Shown here piece by piece: positions 45,060 through 55,344 of a DNA stretch of 64,000 bases. Location: assembly GCF_001709345.1 (NCBI RefSeq), contig NZ_MDTQ01000001.1:620001-684000 (forward strand), given 5' to 3'. How positions within the stretch are numbered: position 1 is the first letter of the stretch; the number at the start of each line of letters is the position of its first letter. The notes under the pieces were generated by a model, which saw nothing but the letters and a program-made list of their open reading frames with translations, had not been told where the DNA came from and ran no database searches. Source of the stretch: Terasakiispira papahanaumokuakeensis (GTDB lineage: Bacteria; Pseudomonadota; Gammaproteobacteria; Pseudomonadales; Halomonadaceae). Position numbers and translations under genes: made by a program.

Positions 45060-45707
45060 ATGTCTGACCCTAAGGGGGTGTCATCCTCCCCGGTTCAGGA
45101 GTCACCTGTTTTGTGTCTGGCGTCTGCTTCACCACGGCGACGTGAACTGCTGGCTCAAATTGGCGTCGGTCCTATAGCTGTGCAGCCTGTTGATGTGGAT
45201 GAGTCGCCTCAACAGGGCGAATCCCCGACTGCTTATGTCGAGCGTTTGGCCCGTCATAAAGCCCAAGTTGGTGCGGCGATGATTGAACATGCATTGCCGG
45301 TGTTGGGGGGGGATACGGCGGTTGTTCTGAAACAACGGATTTTGGGTAAGCCAGCAGATTTTGAACAGGCCCGAGAGATGCTTCGTCAATTGTCGGGTAA
45401 GACTCATGAGGTGTTAAGTGGTGTTGCCGTGACTGGGCCTGCCGGAATTCAAAGTGCCGTGGTGACAACGCGCGTACGTTTTCGTCATTTGTCTGATAGT
45501 GAGATTGAGCGTTACTGGGCTTCTGGCGAGCCTTGTGATAAAGCGGGGGCTTATGGCATTCAAGGGCTTGGCAGTGTTTTTGTACAGGATATCCGCGGCA
45601 GCTACAGTGCGGTTGTGGGGTTACCGTTATATGAAACGGCTCGATTGTTATCGATTCAGCGCATTCCTGTCTGGCGCTTGGAGCAAGGCTCGGCTGCTGA
45701 GGGTTAA
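45060..45707 (+). CDS. maf: Maf nucleotide pyrophosphatase (dTTP/UTP type)
   Basis: Maf proteins hydrolyse nucleoside triphosphates, guarding against unusual nucleotides, and are linked to division control. The 215-residue product shows the signature LASASPRRRELL near residue 19, EDxD-like VDVDESP, and the catalytic aspartate in VLGGDTAV near 80. The C-terminal GAYGIQGLGSVFVQDIRGSYSAVVGLPL (parts) suits the YhdE-type dTTP/UTPase. AAGGA lies upstream of the ATG. It continues the mreBCD-maf-rng order. Confidence 0.93.
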   Translation: MSDPKGVSSSPVQESPVLCLASASPRRRELLAQIGVGPIAVQPVDVDESPQQGESPTAYVERLARHKAQVGAAMIEHALPVLGGDTAVVLKQRILGKPADFEQAREMLRQLSGKTHEVLSGVAVTGPAGIQSAVVTTRVRFRHLSDSEIERYWASGEPCDKAGAYGIQGLGSVFVQDIRGSYSAVVGLPLYETARLLSIQRIPVWRLEQGSAAEG

Positions 45708-45765
45708 AACATGTGGCCTTCAAGGTTCTGGGGTAGACTCAACAAGAGCAGAGGAGTGAAGGCGC

Positions 45766-47229
45766 ATGAGTGAAGAGATCCTGATCAATCTGACCCCAAT
45801 GGAAACCCGCGTTGCACTGGTTGAAAACGGGGTTTTGCAAGAAGTTTATATTGAACGAACGAGACGTCGTGGCATCGTAGGGAATATTTACAAAGGCAAG
45901 GTAGTCCGGGTACTCCCGGGGATGCAGGCCGCTTTTGTTGATATTGGCCTGGAGCGTGCGGCGTTTATTCATGCGGCAGAGGTGTCTAAATCGTCTGGCG
46001 TTGAGGGGGATGCGCCTGCCATTGCAGCGCTTTTGCATGAGGGCCAGCCGCTGATCGTCCAGGTGACCAAGGATCCGATTGGGTCCAAAGGGGCTCGCTT
46101 GACCACCCATCTCTCGATTCCTTCCCGGTACCTGGTGTATATGCCCCACACGGCGCATGTGGGGGTTTCACAACGGATCGAGACTGGATATGAACGTGAG
46201 CGTCTGCGTCAGTTAGTCATGACCGGGGTTGAGAGTTTGGGTGAGGAAGAGCCGGGCGGTTTTATTCTGCGTACCGCGGCTGAAGGTGCCGGCGATGATG
46301 AGGTGATCAGTGATATCCAATTCCTGCGCCGAGTATGGACGGCCGTAGAGCGACGCAGTAGTCGTGAGCAGGTGCCCGCACTGATTTATGAAGACTTACC
46401 TCTGTTTATGCGCTCGATGCGTGATTTTGTACGTCCTGAAATTGAAAAAATTAGAATTGATTCGCGAGAAAACTATCAGCGTTTACATGAGTTTCTAGAA
46501 GAGTTTATGCCGGGCTTGGTACCTAAGCTGGAATATTATCCCGGCGAGCGCCCGATTTTTGATTTATATAGCGTTGAAGATGAAGTGCAGCGTGCACTGG
46601 GACGTAAAGTTCAGCTGAAATCAGGTGGCTATCTGGTGATTGACCAGACAGAAGCCATGACCACGATTGATGTGAATACCGGCGGCTTTGTTGGTCATCG
46701 AAATTTAGAAGAAACTATTTTTAAAACCAATCTAGAAGCAGTGTCTGCCATTGTGCGACAACTGCGATTACGCAATCTAGGTGGCATCATTATTATTGAT
46801 TTTATCGATATGGATGATGCCGAACATCAACGCCAAGTATTGCGTTTGCTGGAAAAAAGTCTTGAGCGTGATCATGCCAAGGTCAAGCTGACCGGTGTGA
46901 CTGAGCTGGGCCTCGTGCAGATGACGCGAAAGCGTACGCGCGAGAGTCTAGAGCAGGTGATGTGTGAGCCCTGTGAAGTCTGCCATGGTCGTGGCATGCT
47001 GAAAACGCCTGAAACGGTTTGCTATGAGATTCTTCGTGAAATTATCCGCATGGATCGGGCCTATAGTGGTGGTTCCTATTTGGTGATGGCCAGTCAGGCT
47101 GTCGTCGACCGACTTGTGGATGAAGACTCATCAGCACTGGCTGATTTAGAGGCCTTTATTAATAAACCGATTAAGTTTCAGGTCGAGATTCTGTATTCAC
47201 AGGAACAGTTCGATATTGTGTTGATGTAG
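45766..47229 (+). CDS. rng: Ribonuclease G
   Basis: RNase G matures the 5' end of 16S rRNA and degrades some mRNAs. The 487-residue protein has the expected start (EEILINLTPMETRVAL) and an S1 domain at about 35-125. It has the RNase E/G catalytic core with DVNTGGFVG near 304 and DFIDMDD near 346. A zinc-link-like CEPCEVCHGRG is near 405. The C-terminal scaffold of RNase E is absent, as expected for RNase G. AGGAG lies 9 bases before the ATG. yhdP follows after 17 bases. Confidence 0.96.
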   Translation: MSEEILINLTPMETRVALVENGVLQEVYIERTRRRGIVGNIYKGKVVRVLPGMQAAFVDIGLERAAFIHAAEVSKSSGVEGDAPAIAALLHEGQPLIVQVTKDPIGSKGARLTTHLSIPSRYLVYMPHTAHVGVSQRIETGYERERLRQLVMTGVESLGEEEPGGFILRTAAEGAGDDEVISDIQFLRRVWTAVERRSSREQVPALIYEDLPLFMRSMRDFVRPEIEKIRIDSRENYQRLHEFLEEFMPGLVPKLEYYPGERPIFDLYSVEDEVQRALGRKVQLKSGGYLVIDQTEAMTTIDVNTGGFVGHRNLEETIFKTNLEAVSAIVRQLRLRNLGGIIIIDFIDMDDAEHQRQVLRLLEKSLERDHAKVKLTGVTELGLVQMTRKRTRESLEQVMCEPCEVCHGRGMLKTPETVCYEILREIIRMDRAYSGGSYLVMASQAVVDRLVDEDSSALADLEAFINKPIKFQVEILYSQEQFDIVLM

Positions 47230-47246
47230 GCGGGAGCGTTTGAAGT

Positions 47247-50200
47247 ATGGCGAATGCGTCGCGCCAAAAACATCTGATGTACTGGCTGCAGTTACCCTTT
47301 TGGGCTTTGCTGATTCTATTGGTTTTGGCCGCTCTTTATGTTCTGGCAGGGCGCGCGATCATGACGAAGCTGCCTGCTTGGCGCCCGGCCATTGTGAAAG
47401 AGGTGGCCCAACATTTGCCTTTTGATCTGTCATTGGCACAGTTGCAAGGACAAATGGTGACATTAGATCCCGCCTTGAGCGCTGAAGGGTTGAGTCTTGG
47501 GCCAAAAGCGACGCCGTTTCTCTCCATTCAGAAATTGCAGGTTCAGCCGAGTGTGATGCAGAGCCTGATTCAGTGGCAGCCGGTGTTTGCTCATTTATCG
47601 GTGGATACGCTGGATGTTTGGCTAGAAGAGGATGCGAGCGGGTGGCACCTAAGAGGCCTCACTGAGGACAGTGAGCGGTCATCCGAAGACACATTTCAAT
47701 GGCAGCAGCAATTGCAATGGCTGGAGCTGTTGCTGGCGCAAGGTCAGTTGCAGTTGGACCAGCTCAGACTGCATCTGAAGCCTTTAACCGGTGACTCGAT
47801 TACGCTTGAAAGTGATCACTTTGATTATCGTCACTGGGCGCAAGGACGCCAGTTAGATCTTGCCTTTTTCTTACCGGAAGGTCAGCAGCAGCCGGGACGC
47901 TTATTGTTAACCCAGCATGGCGATGACTTTTCATGGACTCATGGTCAGCTTGAGGCCTATTTGGATTTTCCTCAGGTGGCCTTGCGTGCACTCACACCGT
48001 TATTTCCCCCAGATCAAGTACACCCCGTTAAAGGTGATGTCGGCTTAAAGGCTTGGGCTCAATGGCATGACGGACAAGGGCAGGCCGAAGTACGTCTGGC
48101 GGATAGCCGTGGGCAATTGAATAATGATTTGAAATGGCAGTTGCAACAGGCGGCTTTTAGCTTGCAGGGTGATTTCCAGCGATGGCAGATGCAATGGCAA
48201 TTTGCTTCGGGCCAGTTGGGGCAGCGGTCACTGCCCGCGATGAGCGGGCGCTTGCAATATGATCATCAGCAATGGCAGTTGAAGCTGGCTGATGTGGCCT
48301 TACAAGATTTTCAGTCTTGGTGGGATTTTCCGTTATTGCCTAGTCAATTACAGGAGGTCCTGCAAACACTGAATCCGCAAGGGGTGTTAAAAAGTACCAC
48401 CTTGAATTGGCCTGCTGCTGATATGTTTAAATTAAATACTCAGTTGCTCGGTGGTGCCGCTCAGGGGTGGAATGGGACCCCGGCCGTGAAGGGGTTAGAT
48501 GCCTGGGTCGAGGCATCCGCACATCAAGGGCAAATCAAATTTAATCAGCACCAACTATCGGTGGGCTTTCCCGAACTGTTTAATCACAACTGGACCCTTG
48601 ATCGGGCCCAGGGGATCGTGCATTGGGCTTTGGATGGGGCGCACCCTCGTACCGGTGTTGAACTCCGCGGTGATCATTTAGTGGCTCGCTTACCTGTGGG
48701 GACAGTCACAGGCCAGTTTAATCTAAATATTGCGCCACAAGGTGAGCCGGATACGTTATTGCTGAATTTAGGCCTGTCCCAGATCAAAACCGATCAGGTG
48801 GCGCGCTACTTACCCAGTAAAATTTTGGATCCGGCGCTTGATCATTGGCTTAAGCAAGCGGTTCAGTGGGGGGAGGTGCGTCAAGGCGGCATTCTTTTTG
48901 CTGGGCCTGTGACAGGGGATCAGGGCACTTTCCAGATGACGCTGGATGTGCATGATGGTCAACTCGCGTATGACCCGAACTGGCCAGAGGTTCGACACCC
49001 TCAAGGTGTATTGGACCTTATGGATGAAACCGTGCATGGCCAAGTGGATCAAGCTGAAGTGCTTGGAGCTCAAGTGTCGCATGTCGTGGTGGATTCGCAT
49101 TACCGGCAAGGCAAACCTTGGCTTAAAGTGAATGGGCAGGTGTCGGGATCAGGCGATACGGTGGAATCTCTTTTTGATGTCCCCGGGCTTCAAGGACAGT
49201 TGCCGGAAGCGTTGAAGCGCTGGGATATTGGCGGCCCTGTGAAGGCGGATTTGGCCTTGGATATTCCTCTAGATTTAGACCATCAGTTGCCTCAAGTATC
49301 CGTGACAACGCAGCTGGTGAATAACCAACTGGATATGAGGGCGCCGCCGATCCAGCTCACGCAGATTAACGGCCCGTTGAAGTTTACGTTAAGCGAAGGG
49401 CTCTCTTCACCGGGGCTGAAGGCTCAACTATGGAATGGCGAGGTTAACGCCATGATTGTGCCTGACGCGAAAGGTGAACGTATTCTGTTGCAAGGGGAAG
49501 CCGATTTGGCGCCTTTGAAACAGTGGTTGGATATATTGCCCTTACGCTTAATTGAGGGCCGACTGAACTATCATGGGCAGCTGCAATTAAGCGAGGTGCC
49601 TCAGTTACACCTAGAAAGTGATTTGGCCGGTGTTGCTGTGAATTATCCGCCACCTTTGGGTAAAACTGAGGATCAGCTCCGTCCCATGACGGCGGATATT
49701 CAGTTGTCGGAAACGCCGCGTATCGATTTAGCTTATGGTGAGAAGCTGACCATGGCGTTGAGCCTCACGACGCCTCGTCCAACCGGCATGTTAATCGCGA
49801 TGGCGCGCCAGGTCCCTACGGCGGTACTGCCTCGCAAACCTGGTATGGCCCTTTATTTCCAGTTACCACAGGTTGATTTACTGAGCTGGGAGGACTGGTG
49901 GCGCCGTTATGGGACGATACTGGGCTTGAAGGCGGATGATCAAGCGCCTGCAGGGGTGGTTGTCCAGAATAATCAAGGCCAGGCTGAACCCTTGGTGAGT
50001 GATCGTGTTTTGGCCGAGTCTCCAACGCCTCCAGTGATTCGTAAGGTCTATGCGGGGGTTGAGCATTTATATCGTGGCCAAACCGATTATGGGCCTGTTT
50101 ATGCTGAAGCCAATTGGGCCGAGCAGGGGATCAGCGCCTTTTTCACTTCGGATTATGCGGAGGGTCAGTTGCAGTGGCCATGGGCGCCTGATCAACGAGC

Positions 50201-51152
50201 CCAATTAGCGATCGCACAGCTATTGATTCCTGAGCCTGATGCCGCTCCTGCTGAGTCTGGCCCGAGCGTCGACACGCCTGATCAGACAGGAAAGCCCGCT
50301 CGTGATGTGCTATCGGGGATTGATCCGACCGTTTGGCCTCCGCTTGATGTCCATATTGCACAGTTAAAGATTGGCGAGCGGTCATTAGGGCGCTGGACGT
50401 TTGATCTTCAACCGAATCGTAACGGGTTGCATATCGAGCCATTGGACATTGAGTTAGGCCAATCCAAGGTCTCGGGTTGGTTAGATTGGCAGAGCAAGGA
50501 ACAGGCTCAAACGCGTGTACAGATGACCGTTGACGGACAGAATATCGGTAAGGCTGTGCAGGACCTCATCGGTGGCCCTGCGCCGGTGACGAGTCAATCA
50601 CACCATCTCGATCTCAGCGGTGCTTGGCCTGGTTCTCCAGCCGCGCTGACGTTATCTTCGCTCAATGCTCAAATTGGGCTGCAATTATCTGATGGGAGCT
50701 TCCCTAAAATTGATTCCTCAAGTGCACAAGGTGCCAGTCGGTTGTTTAGCTTATTAAATTTTGACTCATTGATTCGGCGCCTCCAGCTGGACTTCAGTGA
50801 TCTCACCGGTAAAGGGATCAGTTACAATAGCGTAGAAGGGCATTTTTCGTTGTCCGAAGGTGTGTTGACCAACTCGAAACCGGCCAAGGTGGAGGCCAGC
50901 TCTACCAGCTTTACGATGAATGGTAGTGTAGACTTGAATCGTCAGACTTTGGATCTGACCCTGTCAGTGGTGTTGCCGGTCAGCCAGAACTTACCCTTGG
51001 CTGCGTTGGTGGCAGGTGCGCCCCAAGTGGGGGCTGCGATCTGGGTGGTCCAAAAAGTTTTTGGTAATCTATTTGATGATTTTACCCAGGCCCGTTATCA
51101 CATTAGTGGGCGGATGGATGATCCCAAGGTTGAACTTATCCGGGTCTTTTAA
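47247..51152 (+). CDS. yhdP: AsmA-like protein YhdP (phospholipid transport to the outer membrane)
   Basis: This 1301-residue protein has an N-terminal membrane helix (FWALLILLVLAALYVLAGRA) followed by a long, repetitive beta-strand region. That is typical of the AsmA/TamB-like bridge proteins that move phospholipids between membranes. The C-terminal third contains the conserved stretch GASRLFSLLNFDSLIRRLQ and a final AAIWVVQKVFGNLFDDFTQARYHISG (parts), characteristic of YhdP. Its length agrees with the family (about 1270). It follows rng by 17 bases and precedes tldD by about 40, so it is probably in one operon. Confidence 0.92.
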   Translation: MANASRQKHLMYWLQLPFWALLILLVLAALYVLAGRAIMTKLPAWRPAIVKEVAQHLPFDLSLAQLQGQMVTLDPALSAEGLSLGPKATPFLSIQKLQVQPSVMQSLIQWQPVFAHLSVDTLDVWLEEDASGWHLRGLTEDSERSSEDTFQWQQQLQWLELLLAQGQLQLDQLRLHLKPLTGDSITLESDHFDYRHWAQGRQLDLAFFLPEGQQQPGRLLLTQHGDDFSWTHGQLEAYLDFPQVALRALTPLFPPDQVHPVKGDVGLKAWAQWHDGQGQAEVRLADSRGQLNNDLKWQLQQAAFSLQGDFQRWQMQWQFASGQLGQRSLPAMSGRLQYDHQQWQLKLADVALQDFQSWWDFPLLPSQLQEVLQTLNPQGVLKSTTLNWPAADMFKLNTQLLGGAAQGWNGTPAVKGLDAWVEASAHQGQIKFNQHQLSVGFPELFNHNWTLDRAQGIVHWALDGAHPRTGVELRGDHLVARLPVGTVTGQFNLNIAPQGEPDTLLLNLGLSQIKTDQVARYLPSKILDPALDHWLKQAVQWGEVRQGGILFAGPVTGDQGTFQMTLDVHDGQLAYDPNWPEVRHPQGVLDLMDETVHGQVDQAEVLGAQVSHVVVDSHYRQGKPWLKVNGQVSGSGDTVESLFDVPGLQGQLPEALKRWDIGGPVKADLALDIPLDLDHQLPQVSVTTQLVNNQLDMRAPPIQLTQINGPLKFTLSEGLSSPGLKAQLWNGEVNAMIVPDAKGERILLQGEADLAPLKQWLDILPLRLIEGRLNYHGQLQLSEVPQLHLESDLAGVAVNYPPPLGKTEDQLRPMTADIQLSETPRIDLAYGEKLTMALSLTTPRPTGMLIAMARQVPTAVLPRKPGMALYFQLPQVDLLSWEDWWRRYGTILGLKADDQAPAGVVVQNNQGQAEPLVSDRVLAESPTPPVIRKVYAGVEHLYRGQTDYGPVYAEANWAEQGISAFFTSDYAEGQLQWPWAPDQRAQLAIAQLLIPEPDAAPAESGPSVDTPDQTGKPARDVLSGIDPTVWPPLDVHIAQLKIGERSLGRWTFDLQPNRNGLHIEPLDIELGQSKVSGWLDWQSKEQAQTRVQMTVDGQNIGKAVQDLIGGPAPVTSQSHHLDLSGAWPGSPAALTLSSLNAQIGLQLSDGSFPKIDSSSAQGASRLFSLLNFDSLIRRLQLDFSDLTGKGISYNSVEGHFSLSEGVLTNSKPAKVEASSTSFTMNGSVDLNRQTLDLTLSVVLPVSQNLPLAALVAGAPQVGAAIWVVQKVFGNLFDDFTQARYHISGRMDDPKVELIRVF

Positions 51153-51191
51153 GCTGCTGGTAATAAGACCCGCTATCTGTTGCGAGGCGAC

Positions 51192-52643
51192 ATGAATCAT
51201 ATTGCACTTCCCGATGCGGCTGTACTGGAAGCGGCTTTGCTTGAGCCGGCCGGCCTAAGTATTGCAGATACCGAAAAATGGTTAGGACGTTTAATGACGC
51301 CCGGTGTGGATTTTGCTGATTTGTATTTTCAGCGTCAGCGCCAGGAAAGCTGGGTCATGGAAGAAGGTATTCTCAAAGAAGCCGGTCACCAACTTGCTCA
51401 GGGCGTGGGTGTGCGTGCGGTGAGTGGTGAAAAAACCGGATTTGCTTATTCGGATGAAATCGAGCGTGCGGCTTTGGATGAAGCCGTACGTGCGGCCTCA
51501 TCGATCAGTCGTCAGGGGCAAAATGGCACGATTGCCGCCTCTCAGCCGACCACAGCATCAGCCCTATATGCCGCTGACGACCCGATTGCAGCGCTTGAGG
51601 CTGATGAAAAAGTAGCCCTTTTACGACATGCCGATACGCAAGCCCGTGCCGCAGATACTCGTGTCAATCAAGTGAGTGTGTCGATGGCTTTTTCCCATGA
51701 GCAGGTGCTGGTGATGGCCAGTGATGGGACGCTCGGTGCGGATATTCGGCCTTTGGTGCGTTTTAATATTTCGGTACTGGTCGAGCAAGATGGACGTCGT
51801 GAACGCGGTTATGTGGGCTGGGGGGGCCGTTTTTCAGCCTCCCACTTTGATCGCGATACGATCACAGAAAAGGCTCAGGAAGCGGTGCGTCAAGCGCTGG
51901 TCAACTTAGAAGCCATTGAGGCGCCAGCCGGTCAGTTGCCCGTTGTTTTAGCACCAGGGTGGCCAGGCGTTCTGCTGCATGAAGCGGTGGGACATGGCCT
52001 CGAAGGCGATTTTAACCGTAAAGGCAGTTCGACTTTCAGTGGACGAGTCGGTGAGAAAGTCGCTTCTGAGCTTTGTACTATCGTGGATGATGGGACTTTG
52101 GCTCAGCGCCGAGGCTCCTTAAGCATTGATGATGAAGGGACGCCCAGTGCTCACAATGTGCTGATTGAGAATGGCATCCTCAAAGGCTATATGCAGGATA
52201 AGTTGAATGCACGTCTGATGGGCGTGGCCTCGACAGGGAATGGACGTCGAGAGTCCTATGCGCATTTGCCGATGCCTCGTATGACGAATACCTTTATGTT
52301 GCCTGGTGAGCATGAACAGGCGGATATGATTCGTTCTATTAAGCGCGGTTTATTCGCTGTCAATTTTGGCGGCGGGCAAGTGGATATCACCTCGGGTAAG
52401 TTTGTGTTCTCGGCCAGCGAAGCCTACATGATTGAAGATGGCAAGATTACAGCACCGGTTAAGGGCGCGACGCTGATTGGGAACGGGCCTGATGTCATGC
52501 AACAAATTTCGATGGTGGGCAATGATTTAGCCTTGGATGAAGGTGTCGGAGTGTGTGGCAAAGAGGGGCAAAGCGTGCCCGTGGGTGTCGGTCAGCCCAG
52601 CTTAAAAATTGAGGCTTTAACGATCGGAGGCACTCAGGCCTGA
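51192..52643 (+). CDS. tldD: Metalloprotease TldD
   Basis: TldD is the catalytic half of the TldD/TldE zinc protease, known for processing microcin B17 and degrading CcdA. The 483-residue protein carries the zinc motif [11 protein letters not shown] near residue 260 and the conserved VDDGTL. An open TTG lies upstream, but GAGG before ATG 51192 supports this start. The stop codon sits inside a perfect 26-bp palindrome. Its partner pmbA lies about 0.7 kb away, beyond the oppositely oriented darP. Confidence 0.95.
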   Translation: MNHIALPDAAVLEAALLEPAGLSIADTEKWLGRLMTPGVDFADLYFQRQRQESWVMEEGILKEAGHQLAQGVGVRAVSGEKTGFAYSDEIERAALDEAVRAASSISRQGQNGTIAASQPTTASALYAADDPIAALEADEKVALLRHADTQARAADTRVNQVSVSMAFSHEQVLVMASDGTLGADIRPLVRFNISVLVEQDGRRERGYVGWGGRFSASHFDRDTITEKAQEAVRQALVNLEAIEAPAGQLPVVLAPGWPGVLLHEAVGHGLEGDFNRKGSSTFSGRVGEKVASELCTIVDDGTLAQRRGSLSIDDEGTPSAHNVLIENGILKGYMQDKLNARLMGVASTGNGRRESYAHLPMPRMTNTFMLPGEHEQADMIRSIKRGLFAVNFGGGQVDITSGKFVFSASEAYMIEDGKITAPVKGATLIGNGPDVMQQISMVGNDLALDEGVGVCGKEGQSVPVGVGQPSLKIEALTIGGTQA

Positions 52644-52656
52644 TCAGGCCTGAGTG
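52631..52656. terminator. 26-bp perfect palindrome across the tldD stop codon
   Basis: CACTCAGGCCTGA and its exact reverse complement abut at 52643/52644, and the TGA stop is at the centre. It is followed by GTTTGAAG with no strong U run. It may act as a weak bidirectional terminator for tldD and the convergent darP. Confidence 0.55.
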
Positions 52657-52699
52657 GTTTGAAGCAGGGTTGAAGCCAGTGCTGAAGCCAGTACCGAGT

Positions 52700-53212
52700 T
52701 TAGAGGCCGTCAATTTCGCGAAGGTAGCGAAAGAGTTTGCGAGCACTGGCAGGCGCTTTCTGTTGGTCGCGTTCTTTACGAGCGCTTCGCACCAGATTAC
52801 GCAAAGTTTGACTATCCGCCTGTGGATATTGGCTCAGGTATTGAGTCAGGGCCTCTTGCCCTTGCTCATTGTCCAGCAAGCGGTCGCGCCATTGCTCCAA
52901 TTTTTGGAAGTGTTGCGCATGCGCTTGTGTACTGGCGTCAAAAAGATCCATTTGCTGGGCCAGGGCTTCGGTATCCATATGACGCAATACTTTACCCAGA
53001 TACTGAATCTGGCGCCGTTGAGCCTCGCGCGAGCGAATACGATGGAAGGTGGCAATGCCTTCTCTTAAGTCATCCGGTAGCTCGAGTTTAGCGAGTTGGT
53101 CTGCTTTGAGCGCTGTCAGGCGGCGACCCAGTGCCTTGCGTGCTTCATCTTCTCGCTTGAGTTGTGAGCGGCTGGGCAGGAGTTCATCATCTTCATACTG
53201 TTCGTCGATCAT
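52700..53212 (-). CDS. darP: Ribosome biogenesis factor DarP (YjgA)
   Basis: DarP helps late maturation of the 50S subunit. The 170-residue, highly charged helical protein (DUF615) shows the family stretches SQLKREDEARKALGRRLTAL near the N-terminus, LPDDLREGI near 47 and RRQIQYLGKVLR near 68. The C-terminus LFRYLREI is also typical. It is encoded opposite to tldD and pmbA, between them, a conserved arrangement in gammaproteobacteria. Confidence 0.94.
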   Translation of the reverse strand: MIDEQYEDDELLPSRSQLKREDEARKALGRRLTALKADQLAKLELPDDLREGIATFHRIRSREAQRRQIQYLGKVLRHMDTEALAQQMDLFDASTQAHAQHFQKLEQWRDRLLDNEQGQEALTQYLSQYPQADSQTLRNLVRSARKERDQQKAPASARKLFRYLREIDGL

Positions 53213-53377
53213 AGCGTAGCCCTGTCGTCGGAAAGTCGGTCATCACATGCGACTGAGACAGTGGCTCAGTCAACCAATCATCCGGCATGATGTCATCATG
53301 CCGGCAGGATTAACAGGCGCAGCATCTTAGCACATTATGGCGATTGAGCGCCGGCTGCGTAGTGAATAGAGGTGTTC

Positions 53378-54736
53378 ATGTCACAGGATCAACAAGCCCA
53401 GCAAAAAGTGGATTTTGGGCAGCTCTCTGAGCAGTTGCAACAACAGGCACAACAAGTGCTTGCTTGGGCCAAATCGATGGGAGCCAGTGATGCCGAAGTC
53501 AGTGCACGGGTCGATCAAGGGTTAGCTGTTGGGGTGCGCCAGCGCAGTGTCGAAACCCTTGAGTTCAGCCGTGATCAAGGGCTGGGAGTGACGGTCTATT
53601 TTGGTCAGCGTAAGGGGACGGCCAGTACTTCCTCATTACAGCCTGAGGCCATTCGGGAAACAGTTGAGGCGGCTTGCCACATTGCTCGATTTACTGAAGA
53701 AGATCCGGTTGCCGGGTTGGCTGATGCCGCCCAAATGGCGACTGAATTTCCGGATCTTGACCTTGACCATCCATGGGCACTGACGCCTGACGAGGCCGTT
53801 GACTTAGCCCTGAGCTGTGAAGCGGCGGGATTGGATCAAGCGGGCATCAGTAACAGTGATGGGGCCAGTGTCAATACGGGGCGTGAATTATCGGTACTGG
53901 CGAATAGTCGTGGTTTTATGGGGCTTCACCGGGGCACTCAGCACAGTATGTCTTGCGTCCTGATTGCGGGTGAAAAAGCGGATATGCAGCGTGACTATTG
54001 GTATACCACGAGTCGCTTACCGGAAGGGCTCGAGACGGCCGAAAGTGTTGGGGCTGAAGCCGCACGCCGGGCATTATCTCGTCTGGGCGCGCGCAGTGTC
54101 CCCACTTGCCAGGTCCCGGTTTTGTTCAGCCCGCAAATGTCAGCCACCCTAGTGAGCCACTTTATGAGTGCCATCGCCGGGGGCGCGCTTTATCGTCGCA
54201 GTTCTTTCTTGCTGGATGCTTTAGGTGAAACACTTTTCCCTCAATGGTTGAATCTTTATGAGCAGCCCTGGTTGAAGCAGGCGCCTGGGAGTGCGGCTTA
54301 CGATCGAGATGGTGTCGCTACTCGAGAGAATCATTTTGTTCACGAAGGACAGTTGAGTCTGTATCAATTGTCGGTTTATTCCGCCCGTAAGCTAGGCTTA
54401 GAAACGACCGGTAATGCCGGTGGTGTGCATAATTTGAGTGTGAGCACGACAGGGCAGTCTCAAGAAGCTTTACTGGGTGAAATGGGACGTGGTCTTTATG
54501 TCACTGAGTTGATGGGGCAGGGCGTTAATATGGTGACGGGCGACTATTCTCGGGGCGCCGCTGGTTTTTGGGTCGAAAATGGTGAGATTCAATATCCTGT
54601 CTCTGAAATCACCATTGCTGCTCATCTGAAGCAATTATTTAGCCAGTTACAGGCAGTCGGCGCTGATACGGACCGACGCGGCAATATTCGTACGGGTAGC
54701 TGGTTAGTCGATGGCATGACGGTTGCCGGGAGTTAA
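53378..54736 (+). CDS. pmbA: Metalloprotease partner TldE (PmbA)
   Basis: PmbA/TldE pairs with TldD in the zinc protease that matures microcin B17. The 452-residue subunit lacks the HExxxH zinc motif, as expected for TldE. It shows conserved GRELSVLANSRGF near 170, GTQHSMSCVLIAG, and a C-terminal GVNMVTGDYSRGAAGFWVENG (part). The open frame starts at GTG 53372, but GAGG 5 bases before ATG 53378 sets the start. A strong terminator follows. Confidence 0.95.
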   Translation: MSQDQQAQQKVDFGQLSEQLQQQAQQVLAWAKSMGASDAEVSARVDQGLAVGVRQRSVETLEFSRDQGLGVTVYFGQRKGTASTSSLQPEAIRETVEAACHIARFTEEDPVAGLADAAQMATEFPDLDLDHPWALTPDEAVDLALSCEAAGLDQAGISNSDGASVNTGRELSVLANSRGFMGLHRGTQHSMSCVLIAGEKADMQRDYWYTTSRLPEGLETAESVGAEAARRALSRLGARSVPTCQVPVLFSPQMSATLVSHFMSAIAGGALYRRSSFLLDALGETLFPQWLNLYEQPWLKQAPGSAAYDRDGVATRENHFVHEGQLSLYQLSVYSARKLGLETTGNAGGVHNLSVSTTGQSQEALLGEMGRGLYVTELMGQGVNMVTGDYSRGAAGFWVENGEIQYPVSEITIAAHLKQLFSQLQAVGADTDRRGNIRTGSWLVDGMTVAGS

Positions 54737-54813
54737 TGTCTATTTCGGTTTCTTTGATGCACGTTGCGTTTGAGGTGTGCAACTGAGAGATCCGTTGTTG
54801 GGTACCGGAAATG

Positions 54814-54843
54814 CATGATGGCAGCCCTTGGGCTGCCATCATG
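54814..54843. terminator. Bidirectional terminator between pmbA and the DUF3465 gene
   Basis: CATGATGGCAGCCC (54814-54827) and GGGCTGCCATCATG (54830-54843) form a 14-bp stem with a 2-base loop, followed by GGTTTTC. Confidence 0.87.
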
Positions 54844-54880
54844 GGTTTTCACGCTATTTATTCAGTGAGATCCAGCTAGG

Positions 54881-55288
54881 TCACTGATAGCGCTTACCGT
54901 CGTGTTCCAGCCAGCCATCTGGGTGACGTCCATCTGGGTCATGATGTGTCCAATGAATAATGCCACCCCGGCGGTTCCAGGTATATTCACCATAAAAGCT
55001 GACTTTATCGCCAATGGCCAGGTGATCAATGCTTGGGGCTAGGTCAATATTGTGTGCAACCAACAAGGTTTGACCTGAAGACAACGCCAGAATAAAGCGT
55101 TGATGGCGACGGCCTTTGAGGTCATCCGCTAATAGGCGGATGACTTCACCTTGTCCCTGAACCTGAACCCCCTCTGCACCTTGCCGATAAAGCCGAATCA
55201 GCGTCGCATCGTCGGCATAAAGCAGCGTGCTGAGGAGTAATCCCAGCAACCCGATGAACCAGCGGGTGGGCCAGTGTTTAGTTTTCAT
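54881..55288 (-). CDS. DUF3465 family secreted protein
   Basis: This 135-residue protein has a signal peptide (WFIGLLGLLLSTLLYA). The mature domain, with RHQRFILALSSGQTLLVAHNIDLAP and IIHWTHHDPDGRH, is characteristic of DUF3465. Its function is unknown; the fold suggests a small beta barrel. AAGG lies 9 bases upstream of ATG 55288. The frame extends to 55339 but without support. It follows mgtE on the same strand after about 56 bases. Confidence 0.85.
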   Translation of the reverse strand: MKTKHWPTRWFIGLLGLLLSTLLYADDATLIRLYRQGAEGVQVQGQGEVIRLLADDLKGRRHQRFILALSSGQTLLVAHNIDLAPSIDHLAIGDKVSFYGEYTWNRRGGIIHWTHHDPDGRHPDGWLEHDGKRYQ

Positions 55289-55344
55289 TTTTCTTGCCCT
55301 TGGGGGCGTTGTCATTGGTGGTGGCATCATCATGTTCAATCAGT

